Positions 16,723 to 23,795 of a DNA stretch of 32,623 nt are shown one piece after another. This stretch comes from Acidimicrobiales bacterium (lineage in GTDB: Bacteria > Actinomycetota > Acidimicrobiia > Acidimicrobiales > MedAcidi-G1), in assembly GCA_014240365.1 (NCBI GenBank), contig JAAZXC010000016.1, forward strand, positions 1-32,623, read 5' to 3'. Position numbers and translations under genes: made by a program. How positions within the stretch are numbered: the stretch's first letter is position 1; every line of letters starts with the position of its first letter. The notes beneath the pieces are model-generated. The model did not search any database. It saw nothing but the letters and a program-made list of their open reading frames with translations, and had not been told where the DNA came from.

Positions 16723-17472
16723 ATGGTCGATTCGGAGCACTCCTACGAGCATCCATACCCGGCGCCTGATCTGGCCGCCCTACATCCGTTCGTACCCCTC
16801 GAGACCCGTCGCCTACCCGACGACGAGATGCTGGAGCGTGCCCGTGCCTTCCACGAGGCGATGGGTTCCAGACGCAGCGTCCGGATGTTCAGTTCCAGGC
16901 CAGTGCCCGGCGAGCTCATAGAGCGGGCGGTGCTGGCAGCATCGACCGCCCCGTCTGGAGCCCACAAGCAGCCGTGGACCTTCGTTGCGGTCCGCGACCA
17001 GGACCTGAAGTCTCGTATTCGACGGGAGGCCGAAGCCGAGGAGAGATCCAACTACCTCGAGAACCGGATGAATGAGGAGTGGATCGAGGCACTCGCTCCG
17101 CTGGGCACAGACCACCACAAGGAGTTCCTGGAGGTCGCGCCGTGGATCGTGGTGCTGTTCGAGCAGCGCTACGAACTGCGCCCCGATGGGTCCAGGCGGA
17201 AGAACTACTACGTGAAGGAGAGCGTCGGCATCGCCGCCGGCCTGTTCATCGCAGCGATCCACGACATGGGTCTGGCCACCCTCACCCACACCCCCTCACC
17301 AATGGCGTTCCTGCGACGGCTCCTGGGTCGTCCGGAGAACGAGAGGCCCTTCGTGATGTTCCCGATCGGCCACCCGCTTCCCGGCCTGCAGGTGCCGGAC
17401 CTGAAGCGCAAGTCGCTGTCGGAGGTGTACGTCGAGGTCGATGGCGGGGGCGACGCGGGCACCGTCAGATGA
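16723..17472 (+). CDS. iodotyrosine-deiodinase-like nitroreductase-fold flavoprotein
   Basis: This 249-residue FMN protein has the nitroreductase start RRSVRMFSSRPVP (FMN phosphate binding) and ASTAPSGAHKQPWTF. The C-terminal half, YYVKESVGIAAGLFIAAIHDMG followed by LLGRPENERPF and PDLKRKSL, resembles animal and bacterial iodotyrosine deiodinases more than generic nitroreductases. The substrate-binding triad known from those enzymes (Glu, Tyr, Lys) appears as E107, Y111 and K133 with the right spacing. The family performs reductive dehalogenation of halotyrosines. Activity here is inference, but the triad is a specific sign. The stop overlaps the convergent EamA gene by eight bases. Confidence 0.85.
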   Translation: MVDSEHSYEHPYPAPDLAALHPFVPLETRRLPDDEMLERARAFHEAMGSRRSVRMFSSRPVPGELIERAVLAASTAPSGAHKQPWTFVAVRDQDLKSRIRREAEAEERSNYLENRMNEEWIEALAPLGTDHHKEFLEVAPWIVVLFEQRYELRPDGSRRKNYYVKESVGIAAGLFIAAIHDMGLATLTHTPSPMAFLRRLLGRPENERPFVMFPIGHPLPGLQVPDLKRKSLSEVYVEVDGGGDAGTVR

Positions 17473-18394
17473 GGAGGGCGGTTCCGAGCACGGTGAGCAG
17501 GGCGCCCAGCCATGCGCCCGGTGCCGGGGCCTGGCGGATCCTGATCCAGAGCAGGGGCAGCATGATCACCGGTGTGGTGGCTGACAGGATCGTCGCCACA
17601 CCCGTGTCGCCGTGGCCGATCGCCCAGAGCAGCAGCGTCATCCCGAGCACCATGGCCGCCAGGGCACTTGCGGCCAGACGGACGTGGTCGCTGGGACGTA
17701 TCTCCCCACGCTGACGCGGCCTGGCCAACAGGTCGGTGGGTCGGGCCACCAGCCACATGGCGGCCGTGGCGATCACGGCGCGTGTCGCTGCCACCGCCAG
17801 GGTGTCGGCGCCGCCGTCCAGTACCGGTTTGACGGTCAGTGCTCCGACTGCCTGGCCGAGGGCGCCGAGTACCCCCCAGGAAGCTCCGGCCCGGAGCGAA
17901 CCCTCGATTCGCTCGAACACATTGGCGTGTGTTCCACCCCTGGAGCCGAAGTTGACCGCCATGGCGATTCCCACGACCGTCAGAGCGGCGCCGCCGAGTG
18001 CCGTGAGGCTGAAGGACTCGTCGTACAGCAGGACCCCGCCCACAGCCGCCAGCGGAGCGTTGGAGGTGAACACCACGGCGGTCCGACGGGGTCCGATCCG
18101 GGCCATGGCGGTGAAGAGGGCTACGTCGCCCAGCAGGATGCCGATGAGCCCCGAGACCGCCAGCAGTCCCAGGTCGTCCCGGCTGAGCGACGACCAGCCC
18201 CCGGTCACGGTGGCCAGGACCAACAGCATTCCGCTGGCATAGAGCATCCGGATACGACAGAAGCGGGGTCCTCCGAGGCGCCGGACGGGTTCGGCGGCGA
18301 TGAGGCTGCTGGTGGCCCACGAGGCGGCGGCGAGAAGAGCGGCGAGCTGGTACGACAAGGCTGATATTCCACCACCGGGTTCGAACCCATGCAT
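17465..18394 (-). CDS. EamA/DMT-family transporter
   Basis: This 309-residue membrane protein has about ten hydrophobic helices in two EamA repeats (roughly 8-140 and 165-308). Typical features are the first-repeat ALFTAMARIGPRRTAVVFTSNAPLAAVGGVLLYDESFSL and the second-repeat GDTGVATILSATTPVIMLPLLW. Family members export amino acids, metabolites or nucleotides, but the substrate is not predictable. I start at ATG 18392-18394, since the upstream frame is proline- and arginine-rich and not family-like. It is divergent from the GFA-family gene. Confidence 0.85.
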   Translation of the reverse strand: MHGFEPGGGISALSYQLAALLAAASWATSSLIAAEPVRRLGGPRFCRIRMLYASGMLLVLATVTGGWSSLSRDDLGLLAVSGLIGILLGDVALFTAMARIGPRRTAVVFTSNAPLAAVGGVLLYDESFSLTALGGAALTVVGIAMAVNFGSRGGTHANVFERIEGSLRAGASWGVLGALGQAVGALTVKPVLDGGADTLAVAATRAVIATAAMWLVARPTDLLARPRQRGEIRPSDHVRLAASALAAMVLGMTLLLWAIGHGDTGVATILSATTPVIMLPLLWIRIRQAPAPGAWLGALLTVLGTALLI

Positions 18395-18453
18395 GGTCGG
18401 GTGGGCCCCTTCGAGTAGACCACTTGGCGCCGGCACTGCGCGAAGATGCACCG

Positions 18454-18915
18454 GTGGCTGACGACGGTTCCAATGCAGGGGTGGGGGCAACCGGCGGATG
18501 CCAGTGCGGCGGCGTTCGTTACCGGGTGGAGGGGCCCCTGCGGGACGTCGTCAACTGCCACTGCGAGCCGTGCCGCCGTATCACCGGCCACCACATGGCG
18601 GCCACCGCTGCCAGCGTCGACGACGTCCATTTCGAGAGCGACGCCACCCTGGGCTGGTACCAGCGGACGGCCGGTACCCGCTACGGGTTCTGCACGACGT
18701 GTGGTTCCACGCTCTTCTGGTCGGCGGCCGACAAGGCCGACATGCTTTCCATCGCCGCAGGGAGCATCGACCAGCCTTCCGGACTGGTCACCGTCCTGGC
18801 CATGTACGCCGATGAGGCACCCGACTTCCACCGTCTGGACACGACCATCCCGACGTTCGGCCGGGATCGGCCAGTCGGCGATCCGTCATGGCCCGTTCTG
18901 GGCGATGAGGTCTGA
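18454..18915 (+). CDS. GFA/CENP-V family zinc protein
   Basis: This protein has 153 residues from GTG 18454; a TTG at 18424 would add ten. It contains the full GFA zinc pattern: C16-x-C18 in GGCQCGGVRY, C35-x-C37-x2-C40 in NCHCEPCRR, and C80-x2-C83 in FCTTCGSTLFW. The founding member is glutathione-dependent formaldehyde-activating enzyme, but most relatives have other or unknown roles. Actinobacteria generally use mycothiol rather than glutathione, so I would not call it a formaldehyde enzyme despite the serine-cycle genes in the same window. Confidence 0.82.
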   Translation: MADDGSNAGVGATGGCQCGGVRYRVEGPLRDVVNCHCEPCRRITGHHMAATAASVDDVHFESDATLGWYQRTAGTRYGFCTTCGSTLFWSAADKADMLSIAAGSIDQPSGLVTVLAMYADEAPDFHRLDTTIPTFGRDRPVGDPSWPVLGDEV

Positions 18916-18993
18916 CGGGGCCAGCGGTCCGGCGACGATGGAGGCCGATCAGGGGTACCCGGCCAGGCACATGGCCGCATCTATAGTCCGACC

Positions 18994-19611
18994 ATGCGCC
19001 TGCTCCTCCTTCCGTTGCTGGTCCTGGCCGTTGTGGCGACTGCATGTGGGGGCTCCGACGACGGGCCGGTAGTCGTGCAGACGACCACCACCGGAATGTT
19101 CGTCACGACCACGGCCGCCCCGTCGGACTACTCGCCTGCGACCACAACCACGCCGAGCGTCGCCACGACGGTGGTAGCAACGGCCACCACGACTGCTCCT
19201 CCGGCGACCACCACCGCTGCCGTGATGGACGTTCCGGAGTCCGTGACCGTCGAGAAGGGCGATTCGCTCTCCAAGATCGCGAAGCGGTACGGCACGACCG
19301 TCGATGCCCTGGTCAGGATCAACGGGCTCTGTGACGCCAACCAGATCTTCGTGGGCCAGGTGGTCCTGCTGGAGGATCCGGAGGCCGAAGCCGAAGCCGA
19401 GGCCGCAGAGGACCAGGCCGAGACTGCCATCGTGACGGTCCAGCCGGGCGATTCGCTCTCCAAGATCGCCAAGCGCAACGACACGACCGTCGAGGAGCTG
19501 ATGGCCCTCAACAGCATCGACGATCCCAACCTCCTCTTCGTGGGCCAGGAACTCCTCGTGGATGCGGCCGCCTCGGCCGACGAGGAGCCCGAGGAGAACC
19601 CGAACTGCTGA
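18994..19611 (+). CDS. lipoprotein with two LysM domains
   Basis: This 205-residue exported protein has a hydrophobic signal (residues 1-17) ending in a lipobox-like VATAC with C18 as the likely lipidated residue. A Thr/Ala/Pro-rich linker (about 28-78) suited to spanning the envelope follows. Two LysM domains lie at about 83-127 and 145-190, separated by an acidic Ala/Glu stretch, and the tail is acidic. Both LysM copies contain GDSLSKIAKR, encoded by an identical 24-base stretch. LysM binds peptidoglycan, so this is a cell-wall-binding lipoprotein without a visible catalytic domain. Confidence 0.88.
   Translation: MRLLLLPLLVLAVVATACGGSDDGPVVVQTTTTGMFVTTTAAPSDYSPATTTTPSVATTVVATATTTAPPATTTAAVMDVPESVTVEKGDSLSKIAKRYGTTVDALVRINGLCDANQIFVGQVVLLEDPEAEAEAEAAEDQAETAIVTVQPGDSLSKIAKRNDTTVEELMALNSIDDPNLLFVGQELLVDAAASADEEPEENPNC
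19257..19469 (+). repeat. direct repeat within the LysM gene
   Basis: A 24-base segment at 19257-19280 recurs exactly at 19446-19469, each encoding the start of one LysM domain (GDSLSKI). The bases around the copies diverge, fitting a fairly recent domain duplication or gene conversion inside the lipoprotein gene. Confidence 0.8.
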
Positions 19612-19681
19612 CGGCCGGTACGTCCGCAGGCAGTTCACCCACCTGACCGTCCTGCGTCCCGCCGGGTCTACGATCCGCAAC

Positions 19682-20950
19682 ATGGCACCCAGGCTCGAGG
19701 CACGAGACGAGGCCCGGCTGGCGGGAGCTGAGGGCCCGGCGCAGCAGATGGCGACCCGGGTGGTCACCCGACTGGCCGCCGCCATGGGTGCCGAAGAGCT
19801 CATCGACATCACCGGGGCCCACATCGACTCCTGCCTCTACCACGGTCAGGCCGTCCTCGACTTCGCCGACCGCCTGGCTGACGACGGAGCGCGGGTCGTG
19901 GTGCCCACCACGCTGAACGTCTCGTCCCTGGACCTGCTTCACCCGGAGCACGCCAGGGGTGACCCCGGGGAGGCCCGTGCGTCACGAAGGCTCATGGAGC
20001 GCTTCGAGGAGATGGGCTGTCGGCCGACCTGGACCTGTGCCCCGTACCAGTTGGAGGTCCGGCCGCAGTTCGGTGAGCAGATCGCCTGGGCGGAGTCCAA
20101 CGCCATCGTGTTCGCCAACTCGGTGCTGGGTGCACGGACGAATCGCTACGGCGACTTCGCTGACATCTGCTGCGCCGTCACCGGGCGGGCACCTGCCGCC
20201 GGGTTGCACCTGGACGAGCATCGCAGGGCCACCGTCGTCATCAGGCTCGACGGTGTCTCCGCCGGACTGATGGAGCGTGACGTCTTCTATCCGGTGCTCG
20301 GAGGCCTCCTTGGTGGGCTGGTAGGCAAAGCCGTACCGGTCATCAGCGGTCTGGCGCCCGGCGTGTCAGAGGATCGCCTCAAGGCGCTGGGGGCGGCGTC
20401 GGCATCAACCGGCTCTGTCGGCATGTTCCACATGGTCGGGAGCACACCCGAGGCTCCGACCCTGGAAGCAGCGCTGGCCGGCCACCGGCCCGTCGAGGAG
20501 GTCACTGTCACGGCAGCGGACCTACGTGGCGCACGGGATCGACTCTCCACGACTACCAGTGACGACCTCCGGACCGTGAGCCTCGGTACACCGCACTACT
20601 CGGTTTCCGAGATCGGACGGCTCGTCGAGCTGCTTGGTGGTCGGCGGGTCGGCGACGGCGTTGCGTTCTTCGTATCCACGGGACGTGACGTACTCCACGA
20701 GGTGGAGTTGAGGGGCTGGGCGGGCCGACTTGCCGATGCCGGGGTGACGATGGTGACCGACACCTGCACCTACTTCACCCCGATAATCCAGGACCGCACC
20801 GGCACCTCGATGACCGATTCGGCCAAGTGGGCCTACTACGCCCCCGGAAACCTCGGCCTCGAGGTCGTCTTCGGGAGCACCGAGGACTGCGTGGAATCGG
20901 CGATCCTCGGCCGGGTGGTTCGTGACGAGGGGATCTGGGCCGATGTCTGA
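19682..20950 (+). CDS. aconitase X (AcnX) large/catalytic subunit
   Basis: This 422-residue protein of the AcnX family is recognised by ITGAHIDSCLYHG (residues 43-55), CAPYQ with C119, AESNAIVFANSVLGARTNRYGDFADICCAVTGRAP (137-171) and DTCTYF near the C-terminus. Conserved cysteines in these places bind the iron centre in characterised members. I start at ATG 19682, as the longer frame upstream runs into the LysM gene. AcnX enzymes include cis-3-hydroxy-L-proline dehydratase in bacteria and phosphomevalonate dehydratase in archaea; neither substrate is supported by neighbours here. The stop overlaps the small subunit start (ATGTCTGA). Confidence 0.88.
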   Translation: MAPRLEARDEARLAGAEGPAQQMATRVVTRLAAAMGAEELIDITGAHIDSCLYHGQAVLDFADRLADDGARVVVPTTLNVSSLDLLHPEHARGDPGEARASRRLMERFEEMGCRPTWTCAPYQLEVRPQFGEQIAWAESNAIVFANSVLGARTNRYGDFADICCAVTGRAPAAGLHLDEHRRATVVIRLDGVSAGLMERDVFYPVLGGLLGGLVGKAVPVISGLAPGVSEDRLKALGAASASTGSVGMFHMVGSTPEAPTLEAALAGHRPVEEVTVTAADLRGARDRLSTTTSDDLRTVSLGTPHYSVSEIGRLVELLGGRRVGDGVAFFVSTGRDVLHEVELRGWAGRLADAGVTMVTDTCTYFTPIIQDRTGTSMTDSAKWAYYAPGNLGLEVVFGSTEDCVESAILGRVVRDEGIWADV

Positions 20951-21383
20951 GGCGGGCCCGACGCCGTTGGTGCTGGTGGCTGGCACCGCCATCGGGAAGG
21001 TCCTTCGCCTCGATGAGCCCCTCAGCTTCTGGGGAGGTGTGGAGACGCTGCAGGGTCGGATCATCGACCAGCGCCACCCCCAGGTCGGCGAGATCGTCGC
21101 GGGTCGCATCCTGGTCATGCCGTTCGGTCGGGGGTCCAGCTCCGGCAGCAGCGTCATCTGCGAGGCGGTCCGGGCGGGGACCGCTCCAGCTGCCATCCTG
21201 ATGGCCGAACGCGACGACATCATCGCCCTCGGGGCCATTGCCGCCGACGAGATCTACGGGCTGGTCATGCCGGTCGTGGTGCTCGCCCCCGACGACCACG
21301 ATGCCCTCCTGGATGGTGCGGCGGTGACCATCGGGATCGACGGCACGGTGAGCGTGCCAGACCGCGACACCGGCATCGTCTGA
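20943..21383 (+). CDS. aconitase X (AcnX) small swivel subunit
   Basis: This 146-residue protein is the swivel domain partner of the preceding gene, which it overlaps by eight bases. The signature is GRILVMPFGRGSSSGSSVICEAVRAGTAPAAILMAE at about 57-92, where the Gly/Ser-rich loop helps bind substrate in this family. In many fungi and some bacteria the two parts are fused; here they are separate and clearly co-translated. Substrate is unknown, as for the large subunit. Confidence 0.88.
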   Translation: MSEAGPTPLVLVAGTAIGKVLRLDEPLSFWGGVETLQGRIIDQRHPQVGEIVAGRILVMPFGRGSSSGSSVICEAVRAGTAPAAILMAERDDIIALGAIAADEIYGLVMPVVVLAPDDHDALLDGAAVTIGIDGTVSVPDRDTGIV

Positions 21384-21387
21384 CTGA

Positions 21388-21945
21388 TCAATCCTCCGGG
21401 ATCCACTCCTCGAGGGTGATGCCCAGGCCGTCGGCTATCCGGTTGGCGTAGGCGTAGTAGGCGGTCACCTCGGTGATGTCCAGCACGTCGCGGTCGCTGA
21501 AGCCGGCGACGCGCAGGGCCTCCACGTCGGCCTGTTCCATTTCGCCGGGACTGCGGGTCAACTTCACCGCGTAGGCGATCATCGCCCGACGCTGTGGGGT
21601 CAGGGGAGCGCTCGTCCAGTCGGCCTCGATGGCGGCCAGCAGGTCGTCGTCCTTCAGGAGCTGGCGCAGACCGCGCCGGTGGTGGGTGATTCAGTAGTGG
21701 CAGTGGTTCTCGAGGCTGACCACGAGTGCCACCAGTTCCCGCTCGACCTTGCGCAGGGTGCCGGTTCCTGACATTGCCGAGCGGTACAGCCCCTCGTGGG
21801 CGGCCAACCCGGCGGGGTTCAGCGAATGGACGGCCATGATCCGGTCAACCCGCCCGAAGGAGGCGTCCACCACCCGGCCGTAGAGGTCGCCGAGACCGTC
21901 GTCTCCAGCCCAGTCGTCGTCGGGAACGGTACGGATCCATGCCAT
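21388..21945 (-). CDS. AhpD/carboxymuconolactone-decarboxylase-family selenoprotein (CxxU), read through TGA
   Basis: The gene encodes 185 residues if the in-frame TGA at 21691-21693 is read as selenocysteine. The frame is continuous on both sides. Residues 1-84 (MAWIRTVPDDDW to HCHY) and 86-185 (ITHHRRGL to EEWIPED) are together a complete peroxidase-related CMD-family protein, whose relatives have CxxC here. The motif becomes C82-H-Y-U85. E70 and H89 reproduce the spacing of the AhpD relay (E118, C130, C133, H137), putting Sec at the C133 position. A SECIS-like hairpin follows directly. The expected role is thiol/selenol-dependent peroxide reduction. It lies 49 bases downstream of the sulfotransferase-like gene, in a likely operon with the aminotransferase. 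The alternatives, a sequencing error or a nonsense mutation of TGC/TGT, are less likely given the hairpin. Confidence 0.82.
21661..21693 (-). promoter_or_regulatory. UGA selenocysteine codon with candidate bacterial SECIS hairpin
   Basis: On the minus strand the TGA (21693-21691) is followed by 18 bases (21690-21673), then loop GGTCT (21672-21668). The loop is closed by a perfect five-base-pair stem GGCGC (21677-21673) and GCGCC (21667-21663), with one more C-G pair beyond a mismatch. A short upper stem with a G-starting apical loop 16-37 nt after UGA is the known requirement for a bacterial SECIS. From memory, E. coli fdhF has the same GGUCU loop at the same 18-nt distance. The fdhF bulged U is not obvious here. 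Confidence 0.78.
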
Positions 21946-21994
21946 GCCGGCGAGTCTGGCATGGGCCGGGCGGCTGTCGGGGCTCCGGTCGGCT

Positions 21995-22714
21995 TCAGGC
22001 GTCGAGGGTGAACTCGCTGAGGCGGTCGTACAGCGGCCTCGCCTCGGCGACCACTGAAGCCAGGTGCGCCGGTGCGGGTTCGGTGCTGGGCCGGCTGGCA
22101 GCGAAGCCTGTCGAGCGATGCGTGCTGGAGTACCAGTGTTCGGCCCAGACGCCGTCCTCGGGCTTGGGTCCGTCGGGCCACGAAAGCATCCCGGTGTCGA
22201 ACTCGAGGCCCAGACGGCCGCACAGAGTTCGCAGGGTGGCCTCGGGGGCGGCCAGCAGTGCGGCGGAGTCGATCACGATGGGATCACCGCCGCCGGCCAG
22301 GATCGACTCCAGGAGCTCCACCTGTATCGACAGGCCGGTGTCGGCAACCTTCACGTCCGGCACGTTCTTGGCGAACGACGTGATGACCCTCTCCGGGTCC
22401 CGGATCAGGAGCAGGTTCCGGCATTGTCCGAGGAAGGAGCGGTCCAGTTGCACGAAGTGCTGGGCCATCTGCTTGAAGAACACGACCGGTGTGGGGTGTT
22501 CGCCGAGGATCAGGTCACGGACGACCGCCTCGCCGTCCGGGTCCTGGCTGGCCAGCACCTCGTCACGGCCGGGGTGCTCTCGTCCGGTGACCCGCAGGTA
22601 GTGCGCGTAGATCGGCTCGTCGAAGACCGTGGTGTCGCTCCGCTGCCGGAAGGCGTACATGAACGACGTGGAGATGTTCCGGGGGCCGGACCAGCAGTTG
22701 ATGCGCAGTGTCAT
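21995..22714 (-). CDS. sulfotransferase-family P-loop protein
   Basis: The 239-residue protein carries an N-terminal P-loop-like SGPRNIST at residues 9-16, corresponding to the PAPS 5'-phosphosulfate loop, and LLLIRDPERVITSF, corresponding to the 3'-phosphate-binding segment. This compact family is often encoded beside or fused to class IV aminotransferases, and the aminotransferase gene lies 11 bases upstream here. Whether it transfers sulfate or performs another nucleotide-dependent step is not known. It is followed by the selenoprotein gene on the same strand. Confidence 0.75.
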   Translation of the reverse strand: MTLRINCWSGPRNISTSFMYAFRQRSDTTVFDEPIYAHYLRVTGREHPGRDEVLASQDPDGEAVVRDLILGEHPTPVVFFKQMAQHFVQLDRSFLGQCRNLLLIRDPERVITSFAKNVPDVKVADTGLSIQVELLESILAGGGDPIVIDSAALLAAPEATLRTLCGRLGLEFDTGMLSWPDGPKPEDGVWAEHWYSSTHRSTGFAASRPSTEPAPAHLASVVAEARPLYDRLSEFTLDA

Positions 22715-22725
22715 GTGTCCGGCGC

Positions 22726-23643
22726 TCAGTCGCCGGAGACGTCGGCCTCAACGGCCGCGCGGTAGAGCTCCTGGAGCCTTGCGGTCATCGGGCCCGGTCG
22801 GCCATCGCCGATGGTACGACCGTCGATCTCGACGACCGGGGTGAGGCCACCGAAGGTGCCGGTCACGAACGCCTCCTCGGCCGAGTAGACGTCGGTCAGG
22901 GAGAAGGGCTTCTGGTGGGCGGTGAGGCCGGCGAGCGGCGCCACCTCCAGCACCAACTGGCGTGTGATGCCGTTCAGGTTGTACTGACCGGTCGAGGTCC
23001 ACACCCCGCCCTCACGAACCACGAAGAAGTTCGTGGCGTTGCAGGTGGCGACCGCACCGGTGGGATCGAGCATGAGCGCCTCGTCGGCCCCGGCCTTCAC
23101 GGCCTGTATGAGGGCGATGACCTCGTGCAGTTTGGAGTGGCAGTTGAGGCGCTGGTCAAGCGTGTCGGGTGCCGGTCGGCGCACCGTCGTCGTGAACAGG
23201 GTTATGCCGGCCGCAGCCACGGCCGGGTCGGCGGCCTTGTGCTCGGCGATGATCACCATGTTGGGGCCGCCCACGACGTTGGATGGATGCTGCGAGGGGG
23301 TCTTCTTGTCTCCCCGGGTGATCATGAGCCGGGCATGCACGTCGTCGTGCATGTCGTTGTGGCGGACGGTGGAGTACAGCGCCCCGGCCACCTCGTCGCG
23401 GGTCATGCCGATGTCCAGGTCAATGGCCGCTGCACCGGCGAACAGGCGGTCCAGGTGCCTGTCCAGGAAGGCGAAGCGTCCATGGTGCAGGCGCAGCCCC
23501 TCCCAGATTCCGTCGCCCACCAGGAAGCCACTGTCAAATACCGAGATCCTGGCCTCGTGGCGTGGGAAGAACTCGTCGTTGATGAAGATCTCGACCGACT
23601 CGTTGCGTTCGTCGGCGAGGGCCTGATGGGTGCTGTGTGGCAT
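22726..23643 (-). CDS. class IV (branched-chain/D-amino-acid type) aminotransferase
   Basis: This 305-residue PLP fold-type IV protein starts at ATG 23641-23643. It shows SVFDSGFLVGDGIWEGLRLHHG (34-55), LDRHLDRLF (60-68), PLP lysine K171 in LNCHSKLH, and CNATNFFVVREG (201-212). The general layout matches branched-chain amino acid aminotransferases and D-amino acid aminotransferases. The Tyr usually close after the lysine is not evident, so the exact substrate is open. It is divergent from a LIV-type amino acid transporter, which favours a branched-chain amino acid role. It heads a minus-strand operon with the sulfotransferase-like and selenoprotein genes. Confidence 0.87.
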   Translation of the reverse strand: MPHSTHQALADERNESVEIFINDEFFPRHEARISVFDSGFLVGDGIWEGLRLHHGRFAFLDRHLDRLFAGAAAIDLDIGMTRDEVAGALYSTVRHNDMHDDVHARLMITRGDKKTPSQHPSNVVGGPNMVIIAEHKAADPAVAAAGITLFTTTVRRPAPDTLDQRLNCHSKLHEVIALIQAVKAGADEALMLDPTGAVATCNATNFFVVREGGVWTSTGQYNLNGITRQLVLEVAPLAGLTAHQKPFSLTDVYSAEEAFVTGTFGGLTPVVEIDGRTIGDGRPGPMTARLQELYRAAVEADVSGD

Positions 23644-23716
23644 GACGGCGAGCGTACCGACGGGGACGGGGCCTGTTGGCGCCTCCGGAAAGGACGGGGA
23701 AAACAGGGCGGTATTG

Positions 23717-23730
23717 GTGACGTAGGTCAC
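23717..23730. promoter_or_regulatory. CRP/FNR-like palindrome between aminotransferase and liv operon
   Basis: GTGA-CGTAGG-TCAC is a perfect inverted repeat with six central bases, the core of the CRP/FNR-family consensus TGTGA-N6-TCACA. It sits in the 152-base divergent gap, 65 bases upstream of the livH start and 73 bases upstream of the aminotransferase start. It could govern both directions. The regulator is not in the window; function is inference. Confidence 0.4.
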
Positions 23731-23795
23731 GCATGTGCGGCGGGGGCCGGATATCGTCCCGTCTGCCCACTGCCGATGACTCCAACGGAGCGCAT

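Noticed and set aside
18454-18915. Formaldehyde-detoxifying enzyme linked to the serine cycle
   Set aside because: GFA-family membership does not establish this role, it is 11 kb from the serine-cycle block, and actinobacteria usually lack glutathione.
21388-21945. Pseudogene or two separate small CMD genes split by a stop
   Set aside because: The only interruption is TGA, it sits exactly on the redox cysteine, the frame is otherwise intact, and a SECIS-like hairpin follows at the right distance.
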